Part shown: one piece after another, positions 25,638 to 34,786 of the stretch | Layout of the letters: the number at the start of each line of letters is the position of its first letter | Position numbering within the stretch: the stretch's first letter is position 1 | Notes under the pieces: generated by a model | Databases searched by the model: none | What the model saw: the letters and a program-made list of their open reading frames with translations, nothing else | What the model was told of the DNA's origin: nothing | Source: UBA2365 sp964594045 | GTDB taxonomy: Bacteria; Bacteroidota; Bacteroidia; Chitinophagales; Saprospiraceae | Length of the DNA stretch: 50,309 nucleotides | NCBI GenBank assembly: GCA_964594045.1 | Contig: CAZQKR010000030.1 | Location: 1 to 50,309, forward strand | Direction of reading: 5' to 3' | Made by a program: the position numbers and the translations under genes

Positions 25638-26620
25638 CAGATCGCGAGCACATTGAGCAATTCGATCTTGGCGTCGTTCAGCGGTTTTCTGTTATTGATC
25701 GCCTCATCGAATGTACACATGAACAATTTTGAATCGACTATACCCAAAGCCTTGTTTTTGATACCTTTAACGAGACATTCGACGGCTTCGTAACCCAGCG
25801 TGGATGCCAGAACCCTGTCAGCAGCAGACGGAGAACCACCTCTTTGCATGTGACCGATCGTGGTTACCCTGGTATCATAACCTTTAAGATTTTCCTCAAC
25901 AGCTTTTGCCAGATCATGAACGGACCCGTTTTCATTACCTTCGGCAACAACAACGATATTGAACATCTTTTTCCTGATTGCTGCTTTTTTCAGCATATCC
26001 AGCAACTGATCCATGCCGCTGTTGATCTCCGGCAAAAAAGTATAGGCCGCCCCGGAACCGATCCCGGTATCCAACGCGATAAATCCCGCATGCCTTCCCA
26101 TAACCTCAATAAAAAACAACCGGTTGTGTGAATCAGCCGTATCTCTGATCTTGTCAATAGCCTCAACCGCAGTGTTGATCGCAGTATCATAACCAATGGT
26201 GTAGTCAGTTCCCCAAATATCGTTATCAATGGTTCCCGGCAATCCGATGAACGGTATATCGAATTCCTCAGAAAATATCTTCGCTCCGGTATAGGTTCCA
26301 TTTCCTCCTATGACGATCATTCCGTCAATATCAAAGGCTTTGATCGTTTCATATGCAATATTTCTTCCGTCCTGTGTCCTGAATTCTTCACATCTGGCCG
26401 TTTTCAAAATCGTACCGCCTCTCTGAAGGATATTGGCGACATCTCCGCTTTCCAGGCGCTTTAAGTTACCGTTGATCAAACCCTTATACCCCTCAAAAAC
26501 ACCATAGACATGCAGGTCATGAAAACTGGCTGCACGCACAACTGCCCGTATGGCAGCATTCATCCCGGGCGCATCACCCCCTGATGTCAAAACACCGATT
26601 CTCTTAATCTCCTTGCTCAT
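25637..26620 (-). CDS. pfkA: 6-phosphofructokinase
   Basis: A 327-residue group A phosphofructokinase, which phosphorylates fructose-6-phosphate in glycolysis. Motifs: TSGGDAPGMNAAIRA (12-26), GGNGTYTGA (105-113), PGTIDND (128-134, catalytic Asp132), the MGRHAGFIAL block and RGGSPSAADR. The residue equivalent to E. coli Gly104 is Gly108, consistent with ATP rather than pyrophosphate as donor, but the preceding residue is Asn107 where E. coli has Asp103. It shares a transcript with cutA. A good promoter lies 47-77 bp upstream of the start. Confidence 0.94.
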   Translation of the reverse strand: MSKEIKRIGVLTSGGDAPGMNAAIRAVVRAASFHDLHVYGVFEGYKGLINGNLKRLESGDVANILQRGGTILKTARCEEFRTQDGRNIAYETIKAFDIDGMIVIGGNGTYTGAKIFSEEFDIPFIGLPGTIDNDIWGTDYTIGYDTAINTAVEAIDKIRDTADSHNRLFFIEVMGRHAGFIALDTGIGSGAAYTFLPEINSGMDQLLDMLKKAAIRKKMFNIVVVAEGNENGSVHDLAKAVEENLKGYDTRVTTIGHMQRGGSPSAADRVLASTLGYEAVECLVKGIKNKALGIVDSKLFMCTFDEAINNRKPLNDAKIELLNVLAI

Positions 26621-26666
26621 TTTATCCTGATTGAATTATTAATTTCTGTCAATGATTAAAAAAATG

Positions 26667-26697
26667 CAAATGTACCACACTTTAAGCTATGGTTCAA
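26667..26697 (-). promoter_or_regulatory. Promoter of pfkA-cutA
   Basis: Reading the minus strand: TTG (26697-26695), a 20-base spacer, then -7 TACATTTG (26674-26667). Transcription would begin about 40 bases before the pfkA ATG at 26620. Confidence 0.55.
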
Positions 26698-27009
26698 TCA
26701 TTTTCTGCACAAATCAACTGATCGTGCTTTTAGTGAATACCGATAAAATACCTACCGAATAGCAATATTACAAATGAACATTTCTAACAAAACTATCGAA
26801 ACAATATTTTATTTTAAATAGTTCATGTATTACCTCAGAATGCAGTTACAGAACCATCCGAAAAAAAAACAGTCAGACTGATGAGATCAGAGCAGTTAAT
26901 TCGGGAACATAGCCTGCAAAAACAAATTCACAGGCAATACAGAAAATAATTACGTTGTCCTGTTTAAAAAGGACCTGTCCCTGTCAGATAATTTGATATG
27001 AGGCACAAT

Positions 27010-27040
27010 TTTGTTTTAACGTCTGTAATGTATATTTTTG
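27010..27040 (+). promoter_or_regulatory. Promoter of the Nudix gene
   Basis: TTTG (27010-27013), 19-base spacer, TATTTTTG (27033-27040). The -7 element ends four bases before the ATG at 27045, implying a leaderless or nearly leaderless transcript if that start is right. Confidence 0.6.
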
Positions 27041-27044
27041 CAGC

Positions 27045-27713
27045 ATGTTAAATTTTTTAGAAACAGCTGGATACATCCGGAAAAAACTGGTTGAAAATCC
27101 CTTGCCAGGAATTACAGCAATGCTGGAAATGGCACCGGTCTCGAGGCTTACCTATCAGGACAATTATTCTGAAAGTGCCGTCAAAGCCAGCGTGCTGTTT
27201 TTACTTTATCCGAAAAACGGGAAAATTTGCTTCCCGATCATTGTGAGGCCTTCGGTCAATGAACAGGATAAACATCGCGGTCAGCTGAGCATGCCGGGCG
27301 GCAAAATGGAAAAAAATGATGCGGATCACTGGGCTTGTGCGATCAGGGAAACAGAAGAAGAACTTGGATTGGAAGCAGGCAAAATCAAGTTTTTGGGTGC
27401 GCTGACGCCATTATGGATACCCATCAGTAATTTCATGGTCTATCCCTTTGCAGGGATCTATCAGGAAGAACCAGTTTTTGTCATTCAACCGGAAGAGGTG
27501 GCAAGTGTGATCGAATTTGATCTGTTTGCGCTCCTGGATGCACAAAACAAAAAAAAGGGTACTATCGCCATGCCATCCGGAATTGAATTGAATGATGTTC
27601 CCTTTTTTGAACTGGATGGTTATAAGATATGGGGAGCCACGGCTATGATGCTGAATGAGATCGTAACATTATTGGATCCTTCGGGATTTTCAAACCATAA
27701 TAATCCGCATTAA
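27045..27713 (+). CDS. Nudix hydrolase, CoA-pyrophosphatase-like
   Basis: A 222-residue Nudix hydrolase. The core Nudix helix is RETEEELGLE (about 104-113), preceded by MPGGKME. The region before it (IIVRPSVNEQDKHRGQLSMP) resembles the extra signature of the CoA pyrophosphatase branch (NUDT7/8, YeaB), which cleaves CoA and acyl-CoA to 4'-phosphopantetheine derivatives and 3',5'-ADP. The spacing differs slightly from the standard Nudix box on its N-terminal side, as usual for this branch. It lies 52 bp upstream of icmF, whose substrates are acyl-CoAs, and may be co-transcribed with it. Confidence 0.85.
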   Translation: MLNFLETAGYIRKKLVENPLPGITAMLEMAPVSRLTYQDNYSESAVKASVLFLLYPKNGKICFPIIVRPSVNEQDKHRGQLSMPGGKMEKNDADHWACAIRETEEELGLEAGKIKFLGALTPLWIPISNFMVYPFAGIYQEEPVFVIQPEEVASVIEFDLFALLDAQNKKKGTIAMPSGIELNDVPFFELDGYKIWGATAMMLNEIVTLLDPSGFSNHNNPH

Positions 27714-27765
27714 TCCTTCATTGACAATGAACTAATGCACAAAAAGAATCATAACAGGAATTTAT

Positions 27766-30700
27766 ATGATGCAGGAAAAAGAAGTATACAAACCAAAAAA
27801 TCAGATCAGGGTACTCACTGCCGCTTCCTTGTTTGACGGGCACGATGCAGCGATCAATATCATGCGCAGGATCATTCAGCGCACAGGAGTCGAAGTCATC
27901 CATCTCGGCCACGACCGCAGTGCACGTGAGATCGTTCAGGCTGCCATTGCCGAAGATGTGCAGGGAATAGCCATTACTTCTTACCAGGGAGGTCACAACG
28001 AATTTTTCAAATTTATCCATGACCTGCTGCACCAGAATGGCGGAAATCATATTAAAATTTTTGGAGGAGGCGGAGGCACCATTTTGCCTTCTGAGATCGA
28101 AGAATTGGAGCAATATGGCGTCACCAAATTATATTCTCCTGACGACGGGAGGGAAATGGGTCTTCAGGGAATGATCAATGACCTCGTGGAAAAATGTGAT
28201 TTTCCAGTTGGAGAAAATTGTGACGTCGCTTTGGATCAACTGGATGTCTCCAGAAAAGACCTGGTTGCACGTCTGATCTCCTGTGTGGAAAACTACCCCG
28301 AAAAACATCACATCCTACAGGAGGAACTTGCCCGACTGGCAATGAATAAAAAGATACCGGTTTTGGGGATAACGGGAACAGGAGGTGCCGGAAAATCCAG
28401 TCTGACAGATGAGCTGGTCAGAAGGTATCTGATGGATTTGCCTGAAAAAACGATCGGCATCATCTCTGTTGACCCATCCAAAAGGAAAACCGGCGGTGCA
28501 CTGCTGGGTGACCGGATCAGGATGAATGCCATCCATTCAGACCGTGTTTTCATGCGTTCACTTGCCACACGTGAATCCAACAGATCCTTATCGAAACATG
28601 TCAGCGCTGCAGTGAACATCCTGAAAGTGGCGGGTTTTGACTTCATCATCATTGAATCCTCAGGCATTGGCCAGTCCGACAGTCAGATCGTCGATCACGC
28701 TGACCTGACCCTGTATGTGATGACACCGGATTACGGTGCGGCGACCCAGCTCGAAAAGATAGACATGCTCGATTTTGCGGACATCATTGCCATCAATAAA
28801 TTTGACAAAAGAGGATCGCTGGACGCGATCAGGGATGTCAGGAAACAATATAAACGTAACCATCAACTCTGGGATGCCGAAGATGAAAGTCTGCCCGTGA
28901 TCGGCACCATAGCCTCGCAATTCAATGATTTTGGCACAAATCAACTCTACCAGCTGATCATTAAAAAAACGGAGGAAAAAACCGGCATCCTGCTGAATTC
29001 CGGATTCGATGTCAACAGGCGCGCACGAGTAAAGAGTCAGATCATCCCGCCCAGCCGTGTAAGGTATTTGTCAGAGATAGCAGAAAATAACCGCAACTAC
29101 GACAGATGGGTAGACAACCAGGCTAAGATCGCTTCGCAATTGTACGGAATAAAAATTGCCCTGGATACTCTGGCCGAAAATGATCCTGCAACAAAGTCAC
29201 TGCAGGAAAGATATTCCGGACTTTCCAGAGAGCTTCACCCTCGCAACATGGAGGCTATTGAGCAGTTTGAAAGCCGGAAAGCCTCATACAAAGAGGAATA
29301 TTTTTCCTATTTCGTGCGTGGAAGGGAAATCAAAGTCAAAACTCACGCCGAATCCCTTGCACACCTCAACATACCCAAGATCAGCCTGCCGAAATATAAG
29401 GATTGGGGTGATATTCTCAGGTGGCTTTTACAGGAAAATCTGCCGGGGGAATTTCCCTATACCTCAGGAGTCTTTCCGTTCAAGCGCAAAGGTGAAGATC
29501 CCACAAGAATGTTTGCCGGAGAAGGCGGACCTGAACGGACGAACAAGCGATTCCACTATCTCAGTATCGGTATGCCGGCAAAAAGGCTATCCACGGCTTT
29601 CGACTCGGTAACGCTTTATGGTCAGGATCCTGATCACAGACCGGATATTTATGGGAAAATCGGAAATTCAGGGGTGAGCATCTGCTGCCTGGATGACATC
29701 AAAAAATTGTACAGCGGCTTCAATCTCTGCGATCCGTTGACATCGGTTTCCATGACCATCAACGGTCCTGCCGCAACCATGGCAGCATTTTTTATGAATG
29801 CGGCCATTGACCAGCAATGTGAACTGTATATCAGGGAACACCATCTGGAAAATCTGGTTGAAGCAAAACTTACGGAGCTATATGACAAAAAAGGCCTGGA
29901 AAGACCATCTTACAAAGGTGATATTCCTCAGGGAAACGACGGCCTGGGGTTGTTGCTCCTGGGTGTGACAGGAGATCAGGTCCTTGAGCCGGAAATATAC
30001 CGGGAAATCAAAAAACGAACCTTGAACACGGTCAGAGGAACTGTTCAGGCAGATATTCTGAAAGAAGATCAGGCCCAGAATACATGCATTTTCAGCACGG
30101 AATTTTCCTTGAAGATCATGGGAGACGTCCAACAGTATTTCATTGATCAGCAGATCAGGAATTTTTATTCCGTGTCCATCTCCGGATACCATATCGCAGA
30201 AGCAGGAGCCAACCCGATATCACAACTGGCTTTCACATTGGCCAATGGTTTCACTTATGTGGAATATTATCTTTCGAGGGGAATGAAAATAGATGAATTT
30301 GCACATAACCTTTCCTTCTTCTTTTCCAACGGTCTGGATCCGGAATACGCCGTGATCGGAAGGGTGGCCAGAAGGATCTGGGCAAAAGCCCTCCGCGAAA
30401 AATACGGAGCAAATGAGCGTTCACAAATGCTGAAATACCACATTCAGACCTCAGGACGGTCACTGCACGCACAGGAGATCTCATTCAACGATATCCGGAC
30501 TACCCTGCAGGCTTTATATGCGATCTATGACAATTGCAATTCCCTGCATACCAATGCCTACGATGAGGCGATCACCACTCCCACAGAGGAAAGTGTACGT
30601 CGCGCCGTTGCGATACAACTGATCATCAATCACGAACTCGGTTTGGCGAAAAACGAAAATCCTTTGCAGGGTTCATTCATCATCGAAGAGCTGACCGACC

Positions 30701-31134
30701 TTGTGGAGGAAGCCATTTTAGCTGAATTTGACAGGCTCACGGACCGAGGCGGGGTGCTGGGCGCAATGGAGACAATGTATCAGCGCAGCAAGATCCAGGA
30801 AGAAAGTCTGTATTATGAAACTTTGAAGCATACAGGCGAATATCCGATCATGGGAGTAAATACCTTCCTCTCCAGCGAGGGTTCACCGACGATTGTTCCG
30901 GAACAGATCATCAGGGCCTGGGAAACAGAAAAAGAAGATCAGATCCAGTCCCTGAAGACTTTGCATCAGGCGATGACTGACATCAATAAACTAAAGACCA
31001 CTGCACTACAGGAAAGTGCAGTACATGATGAAAATCTTTTTGAGTCCCTGATGGAAGTGGTCAAGTACTGTTCTCTTGGAGAAATAACCAATGCATTATT
31101 CGATATAGGCGGACAATACCGAAGAAATATGTAA
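27766..31134 (+). CDS. icmF: Fused isobutyryl-CoA mutase (IcmF)
   Basis: A 1122-residue adenosylcobalamin enzyme interconverting isobutyryl-CoA and n-butyryl-CoA. Domain order matches IcmF: N-terminal B12-binding domain with FDGHDAA (23-29, cobalt-ligating His26) and HLGHDRS; a MeaB-like P-loop GTPase chaperone (Walker A GTGGAGKSS near 203-211, SVDPSKRKTGGALLGDR, NKFDKRG); a linker; and the C-terminal acyl-CoA mutase barrel (about 540-1122) with VFPFKRKGEDPTRMFAGEGG. That last block separates IcmF from methylmalonyl-CoA mutase, which has a different TIM-barrel entrance motif. Some relatives also act on pivalyl- or isovaleryl-CoA. The cofactor can be supplied by the adenosyltransferase at 7087-7629. 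Confidence 0.93.
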   Translation: MMQEKEVYKPKNQIRVLTAASLFDGHDAAINIMRRIIQRTGVEVIHLGHDRSAREIVQAAIAEDVQGIAITSYQGGHNEFFKFIHDLLHQNGGNHIKIFGGGGGTILPSEIEELEQYGVTKLYSPDDGREMGLQGMINDLVEKCDFPVGENCDVALDQLDVSRKDLVARLISCVENYPEKHHILQEELARLAMNKKIPVLGITGTGGAGKSSLTDELVRRYLMDLPEKTIGIISVDPSKRKTGGALLGDRIRMNAIHSDRVFMRSLATRESNRSLSKHVSAAVNILKVAGFDFIIIESSGIGQSDSQIVDHADLTLYVMTPDYGAATQLEKIDMLDFADIIAINKFDKRGSLDAIRDVRKQYKRNHQLWDAEDESLPVIGTIASQFNDFGTNQLYQLIIKKTEEKTGILLNSGFDVNRRARVKSQIIPPSRVRYLSEIAENNRNYDRWVDNQAKIASQLYGIKIALDTLAENDPATKSLQERYSGLSRELHPRNMEAIEQFESRKASYKEEYFSYFVRGREIKVKTHAESLAHLNIPKISLPKYKDWGDILRWLLQENLPGEFPYTSGVFPFKRKGEDPTRMFAGEGGPERTNKRFHYLSIGMPAKRLSTAFDSVTLYGQDPDHRPDIYGKIGNSGVSICCLDDIKKLYSGFNLCDPLTSVSMTINGPAATMAAFFMNAAIDQQCELYIREHHLENLVEAKLTELYDKKGLERPSYKGDIPQGNDGLGLLLLGVTGDQVLEPEIYREIKKRTLNTVRGTVQADILKEDQAQNTCIFSTEFSLKIMGDVQQYFIDQQIRNFYSVSISGYHIAEAGANPISQLAFTLANGFTYVEYYLSRGMKIDEFAHNLSFFFSNGLDPEYAVIGRVARRIWAKALREKYGANERSQMLKYHIQTSGRSLHAQEISFNDIRTTLQALYAIYDNCNSLHTNAYDEAITTPTEESVRRAVAIQLIINHELGLAKNENPLQGSFIIEELTDLVEEAILAEFDRLTDRGGVLGAMETMYQRSKIQEESLYYETLKHTGEYPIMGVNTFLSSEGSPTIVPEQIIRAWETEKEDQIQSLKTLHQAMTDINKLKTTALQESAVHDENLFESLMEVVKYCSLGEITNALFDIGGQYRRNM

Positions 31135-31199
31135 AAACTGAATGAATTCATTCTGGAATAAGGGTGTATTGATCGACCGGATCCCAATAAATGGATTTT

Positions 31200-31232
31200 T
31201 TTGATCGAGAATAGTAAAAATTTATACTTTTG
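31200..31232 (+). promoter_or_regulatory. Promoter of porV
   Basis: TTTG (31200-31203), 21-base spacer, TACTTTTG (31225-31232). This places a start of transcription about 135 bases before the porV ATG at 31372. Confidence 0.6.
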
Positions 31233-31371
31233 TGGCTTTTAATACAATTTTGGAAATCCAATAGCGTTTTGAGAGCGAAATGTTTCCAAGAATTCATCTC
31301 GCTTGACTTCAGCAATTCTCAAATTTTTGAACAAGAAAAAACATCTGGGTTATCATCTTAATTTACTCCGA

Positions 31372-32541
31372 ATGAAAAAAATCGTATTATTAATAGCGTT
31401 TGCTTTTATATTTATTTCGATGTACACGACTCCGGGTTACGGACAAACCTGGGACCCGAATAAAAAATGTGTAGTCGATGCCAATGGTGAATGTTTGCCC
31501 AATACCATATTAAGTGCTCTGCCTTTTTTGCGCATTGTGCCTGACTCCAGATCAGGAGGTATGGGAGATGCAGGAATTGCGATTTCCCCTGATGCCAACG
31601 CGATGCATTTCAATGCAGCCAAGCTTCCTTTCGGTGAGCGGGATTTTGAAATGGCTGCCACATATACTCCTTGGTTGAGAAACCTGGGACTGAATGACAT
31701 CTACCTGGCCTACCTTGCCGGGTACAATAAGCTGGACGATATGCAGGCGATCGGATACAGTCTGCGTTTCTTTTCTATGGGGGAAATTGCCTTTACGGAT
31801 GACCAGGGAGATCCTGCCGGATTCGGAAAGCCCAGGGAGTTTGAAATAGCAGGTGCCTATGCCAGAAAGCTGGGAAAAAATTTCTCTGCCGCGCTTTCAG
31901 GTAAATATGTTTATTCCAACCTGGCTTCAGGCCAAAATGTTGGTGGCACCGAGATCAAGTCCGCTCATGCCTTTGCGGCCGACATATCTGTCTATTACAA
32001 GACTAAACTTAAACTTGGCGGATATGACTCCAACCTCGATCTGGGTTTGGCGATCAGCAACCTCGGAAATAAGATATCCTATTCAGAGAGTATTGACAAA
32101 GACTTCATATCTGCCAATTTCGGCATCGGCGGTGCGCTAACACTTAATTTTGATGATTACAATGCATTGACTTTTGCATTGGATATCAACAAACTGTTAT
32201 TACCGACACCTGATACCACAGGTAAAAAATACGACGGTTCGCCGATTGAAGCAGCATTAAGATCATGGACTGATGCCCCCGGAGGTTTTCTGGAAGAAAT
32301 GAGAGAGTTTTACTATTCATTCGGAATGGAATACTGGTACGATAAGCAGTTTGCCGTGAGAGGAGGATATTTCTACGAGCATCCGCTCAAAGGCAATCGC
32401 CAGTTTTTCAGCGTTGGACTTGGGATCAAGTATAATGTTTATGGAATGAATCTGTCTTATCTTGTACCAACGAACAACATCAAGAATCCGTTGGATAATA
32501 CCCTCAGGTTTACCATTCTATTTGATTTCAACTCGATCTGA
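31372..32541 (+). CDS. porV: Type IX secretion system outer membrane protein PorV
   Basis: About 389 residues from the ATG at 31372, which opens a standard signal peptide (MKKIVLLIAFAFIFISMYTT, cleaved near GYGQ). The mature protein is an outer-membrane beta barrel of the FadL-like PorV/LptO family: LPFLRIVPDSRSGGMGDAG and SPDANAMHFNAAKL are diagnostic. PorV binds the C-terminal sorting domains of T9SS cargo and hands them to the attachment complex. An earlier ATG at 31303 would put 23 residues before the signal peptide and is rejected. Substrate evidence is in the window: the protein at 48508-50070 ends in a T9SS type A domain. Confidence 0.93.
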   Translation: MKKIVLLIAFAFIFISMYTTPGYGQTWDPNKKCVVDANGECLPNTILSALPFLRIVPDSRSGGMGDAGIAISPDANAMHFNAAKLPFGERDFEMAATYTPWLRNLGLNDIYLAYLAGYNKLDDMQAIGYSLRFFSMGEIAFTDDQGDPAGFGKPREFEIAGAYARKLGKNFSAALSGKYVYSNLASGQNVGGTEIKSAHAFAADISVYYKTKLKLGGYDSNLDLGLAISNLGNKISYSESIDKDFISANFGIGGALTLNFDDYNALTFALDINKLLLPTPDTTGKKYDGSPIEAALRSWTDAPGGFLEEMREFYYSFGMEYWYDKQFAVRGGYFYEHPLKGNRQFFSVGLGIKYNVYGMNLSYLVPTNNIKNPLDNTLRFTILFDFNSI

Positions 32542-32607
32542 TCTATAACCTGGTAATACAATTCTGATCCGGAATCATGGATCAAAAATGTGATCAAAAA
32601 AGGATTT

Positions 32608-33378
32608 ATGAATAAAATCGTTTTGGTGACCGGAGCCACTTCCGGTATCGGACGGGCAACTGCCTACAGGTTCGCTTCCAATGGTTTTGATATTATTCTT
32701 GCTGGAAGGAGAAAAGACAGACTTGACGATATCTCCCTTGACATCCAGGAGAAGTTCAATGTAAAGACTTTAATTCTGGAGCTTGATGTCAGGAACAGGG
32801 CTGCAGTTGACTCAACGCTCAGCCAACTGGCACCAGAGTGGCAGAAAATCGACATCTTAGTCAATAATGCGGGTCTTGCCAGTGGCCTTGACACCATTCA
32901 GGAAGGAAGCATTGATGACTGGGACAAAATGATAGACACCAACGTCAAGGGTTTATTGTATGTTTCCAAAGCGGTCATTCCCATGATGATCAAACACGGA
33001 AAAGGACATATTATCAATATCGGATCGACAGCCGGAAAAGAAGTCTATCTCAAGGGAAATGTGTATTGTGCCAGCAAGCATGCCGTGGATGCCATCACAA
33101 AAGGAATGCGCATCGATCTGTTAGGAACCGGGATCAAAGTCACACAGATCGCTCCCGGAGCAGCAGAAACGGAGTTTTCACTGGTCAGGTTTCACGGAGA
33201 TGCAGAAAAAGCCAAAAAGGTATACGAAGGATACCAGCCAATGACACCGGAGGACATTGCAGAAATCATTTTTTACACCACTACCCTTCCCGATCACCTG
33301 TGCATCAATGACCTGGTGTTGACATCTGTTGCCCAGGCCAATAGTTTCTACATACACAGGGAGAACGCGTTGTCATAA
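32608..33378 (+). CDS. SDR family NADP-dependent 3-hydroxy acid dehydrogenase, YdfG-like
   Basis: About 256 residues from the ATG at 32608 (MNKIVLVTGA). Classical SDR with TGATSGIG (8-15), AGRRKDRL (32-39, Arg pair favouring NADP), NNAG (86-89), Ser140, Tyr153 and Lys157 (YCASK). The C-terminal segment, with FSLVRFHGD and LTSVAQANSF, matches the YdfG group that oxidises L-allo-threonine, serine and 3-hydroxy acids. The substrate is inferred from family resemblance. It sits alone between porV and tyrS. An upstream in-frame start (about 32590) adds six residues. Confidence 0.87.
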   Translation: MNKIVLVTGATSGIGRATAYRFASNGFDIILAGRRKDRLDDISLDIQEKFNVKTLILELDVRNRAAVDSTLSQLAPEWQKIDILVNNAGLASGLDTIQEGSIDDWDKMIDTNVKGLLYVSKAVIPMMIKHGKGHIINIGSTAGKEVYLKGNVYCASKHAVDAITKGMRIDLLGTGIKVTQIAPGAAETEFSLVRFHGDAEKAKKVYEGYQPMTPEDIAEIIFYTTTLPDHLCINDLVLTSVAQANSFYIHRENALS

Positions 33379-33426
33379 AACCGCAGATCCTGCAGATCGC
33401 CTTCACGCCCGGGTTGCCAAACAAAA

Positions 33427-33458
33427 TTTGGTATCACCGGATTAATATACTACTTTTG
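33427..33458 (+). promoter_or_regulatory. Promoter of tyrS
   Basis: TTTG (33427-33430), 20-base spacer, TACTTTTG (33451-33458), 15 bases before ATG 33474. It decides the tyrS start: an in-frame start at 33414 would lie upstream of this promoter. Confidence 0.65.
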
Positions 33459-33473
33459 CAAAAATTTTCAGCT

Positions 33474-34751
33474 ATGAATTTCATCGAAGAACTCAGATGG
33501 AGGGGAATGCTCAACGACTTCACACCGGGCGTTGAAGAATTGTTTGCCAATCAAAAGGTCAGGGCATATATCGGTTTTGATCCCACTGCGCCATCGCTCA
33601 CCATCGGCAACCTTGTTCAGATCATGATCCTGAGCATACTGCAAAAACACGGACATACACCCATTGTTTTGATGGGCGGAGCGACAGGCAGAATTGGCGA
33701 TCCATCCGGAAAAGATGCTGAGCGCCAACTCAAGTCATACGAGGAACTGGACCACAACCTGGCTTTCCAGACACTTCAAATGAAAAAATTCCTGAACTTT
33801 GAGGACGGATCCAATAAGGCTGTTTTGGTCAACAACCTCGATTTTTATAAAGAAATGAATGTACTGGATTTTTTACGCGATGTCGGAAAAAATATCACGA
33901 TCAATTACATGTTGTCCAAGGATTCCGTCAAAAACCGCCTGGAATCAGGCATGTCCTATACCGAATTCAGTTACCAGGTTCTTCAGGCATACGATTTTCT
34001 GCATTTATTCAGGCAGCTGGATTGTAAGGTTCAGTTGGGTGGTTCTGACCAATGGGGCAATATCACGGCAGGAACAGAATTTATACGGAGGAATATCCCG
34101 GGTGCCCAGGCTTTTGCGGCAACTACTCCTTTACTGACCAAGTCAGACGGTAAGAAATTCGGCAAATCAGAAGCTGGAAACATCTGGTTGGATCCCAATA
34201 TGACATCACCCTACCAGTTTTATCAGTTCTGGATCAACTCAGACGATGCAGATGTTCCCAAATTCATGAAATTCTTCTCATTAAAGCCACTTGAGGAGAT
34301 TGAGGCCATTCATCAGCAATATGCAGAGGATATGCAAATTTATAAACGCATCCTGGCTGAAGAAATGACGATAAGGGTGCATTCCAGGGAAGATTTTGAA
34401 TCTGTGCTGAAAGTAAGTGAGATCCTGTTCAACAAACAGGCCACAGCAGAACAGTTGGGTCAACTGTCCAGATCAGAGTTGAATACCATTGCCCAGGAAA
34501 TTCCGTCGTTCAAAGTGGAAAAAGCCATCCTGGAAGGAGGAGTGAACATAGTGGAACTTTTGGCAGAAAAAACAGAAATTGTACAGTCCAGGTCTGATGC
34601 CAGGAGAGCCTTGAGCGGCAATGCGATCAGCCTCAACAAGATCAGATTTACCGATCCCCAGGCCATGATTGACGGCAGTTTTTTGTTAAAAGACCGTTAT
34701 ATGATGGTTGAAAACGGGAAAAAGAACAAGTTTATGCTTGAATTTGCCTGA
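33474..34751 (+). CDS. tyrS: Tyrosyl-tRNA synthetase
   Basis: 425 residues, charging tRNA-Tyr. Class I catalytic domain: GFDPTAPSLTIGNL (34-47), GGATGRIGDPSGK, the tyrosine-pocket segment YQVLQAYDFLHL and GGSDQWGNI, and the KMSKS loop as KFGKSEAG near 227-234. A C-terminal S4 RNA-binding domain (about 360-425) is present. The HIGH motif reads TIGN: both histidines are replaced, the last (His to Asn) being common in TyrRS, the first unusual. The start at 33474 is set by the promoter and by MNFIEELRWRGML, the normal beginning of this family. It is convergent with rpe. Confidence 0.95.
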   Translation: MNFIEELRWRGMLNDFTPGVEELFANQKVRAYIGFDPTAPSLTIGNLVQIMILSILQKHGHTPIVLMGGATGRIGDPSGKDAERQLKSYEELDHNLAFQTLQMKKFLNFEDGSNKAVLVNNLDFYKEMNVLDFLRDVGKNITINYMLSKDSVKNRLESGMSYTEFSYQVLQAYDFLHLFRQLDCKVQLGGSDQWGNITAGTEFIRRNIPGAQAFAATTPLLTKSDGKKFGKSEAGNIWLDPNMTSPYQFYQFWINSDDADVPKFMKFFSLKPLEEIEAIHQQYAEDMQIYKRILAEEMTIRVHSREDFESVLKVSEILFNKQATAEQLGQLSRSELNTIAQEIPSFKVEKAILEGGVNIVELLAEKTEIVQSRSDARRALSGNAISLNKIRFTDPQAMIDGSFLLKDRYMMVENGKKNKFMLEFA

Positions 34752-34786
34752 AGTTTAGTTTCTGAATGAAGAACATGCTGCTGTAA

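Larger units (their letters stand above)
26621..27044. other. Divergent promoter region between pfkA and the Nudix gene
   Basis: A 424-bp AT-rich gap carrying one promoter for each flanking gene. A short dyad GTCCT / AGGAC lies at about 26957-26973. No gene or RNA is recognised. Confidence 0.5.

Noticed and set aside
31140..31153. 14-base palindrome GAATGAATTCATTC after icmF
   Set aside because: It has no loop and no T-run, so it is unlikely to be a terminator; AT-rich chance palindromes of this size are common.
33414..33473. Upstream extension of tyrS
   Set aside because: A well-formed promoter (33427-33458) lies inside the extension and the family normally begins at MNFIEELRWRG.
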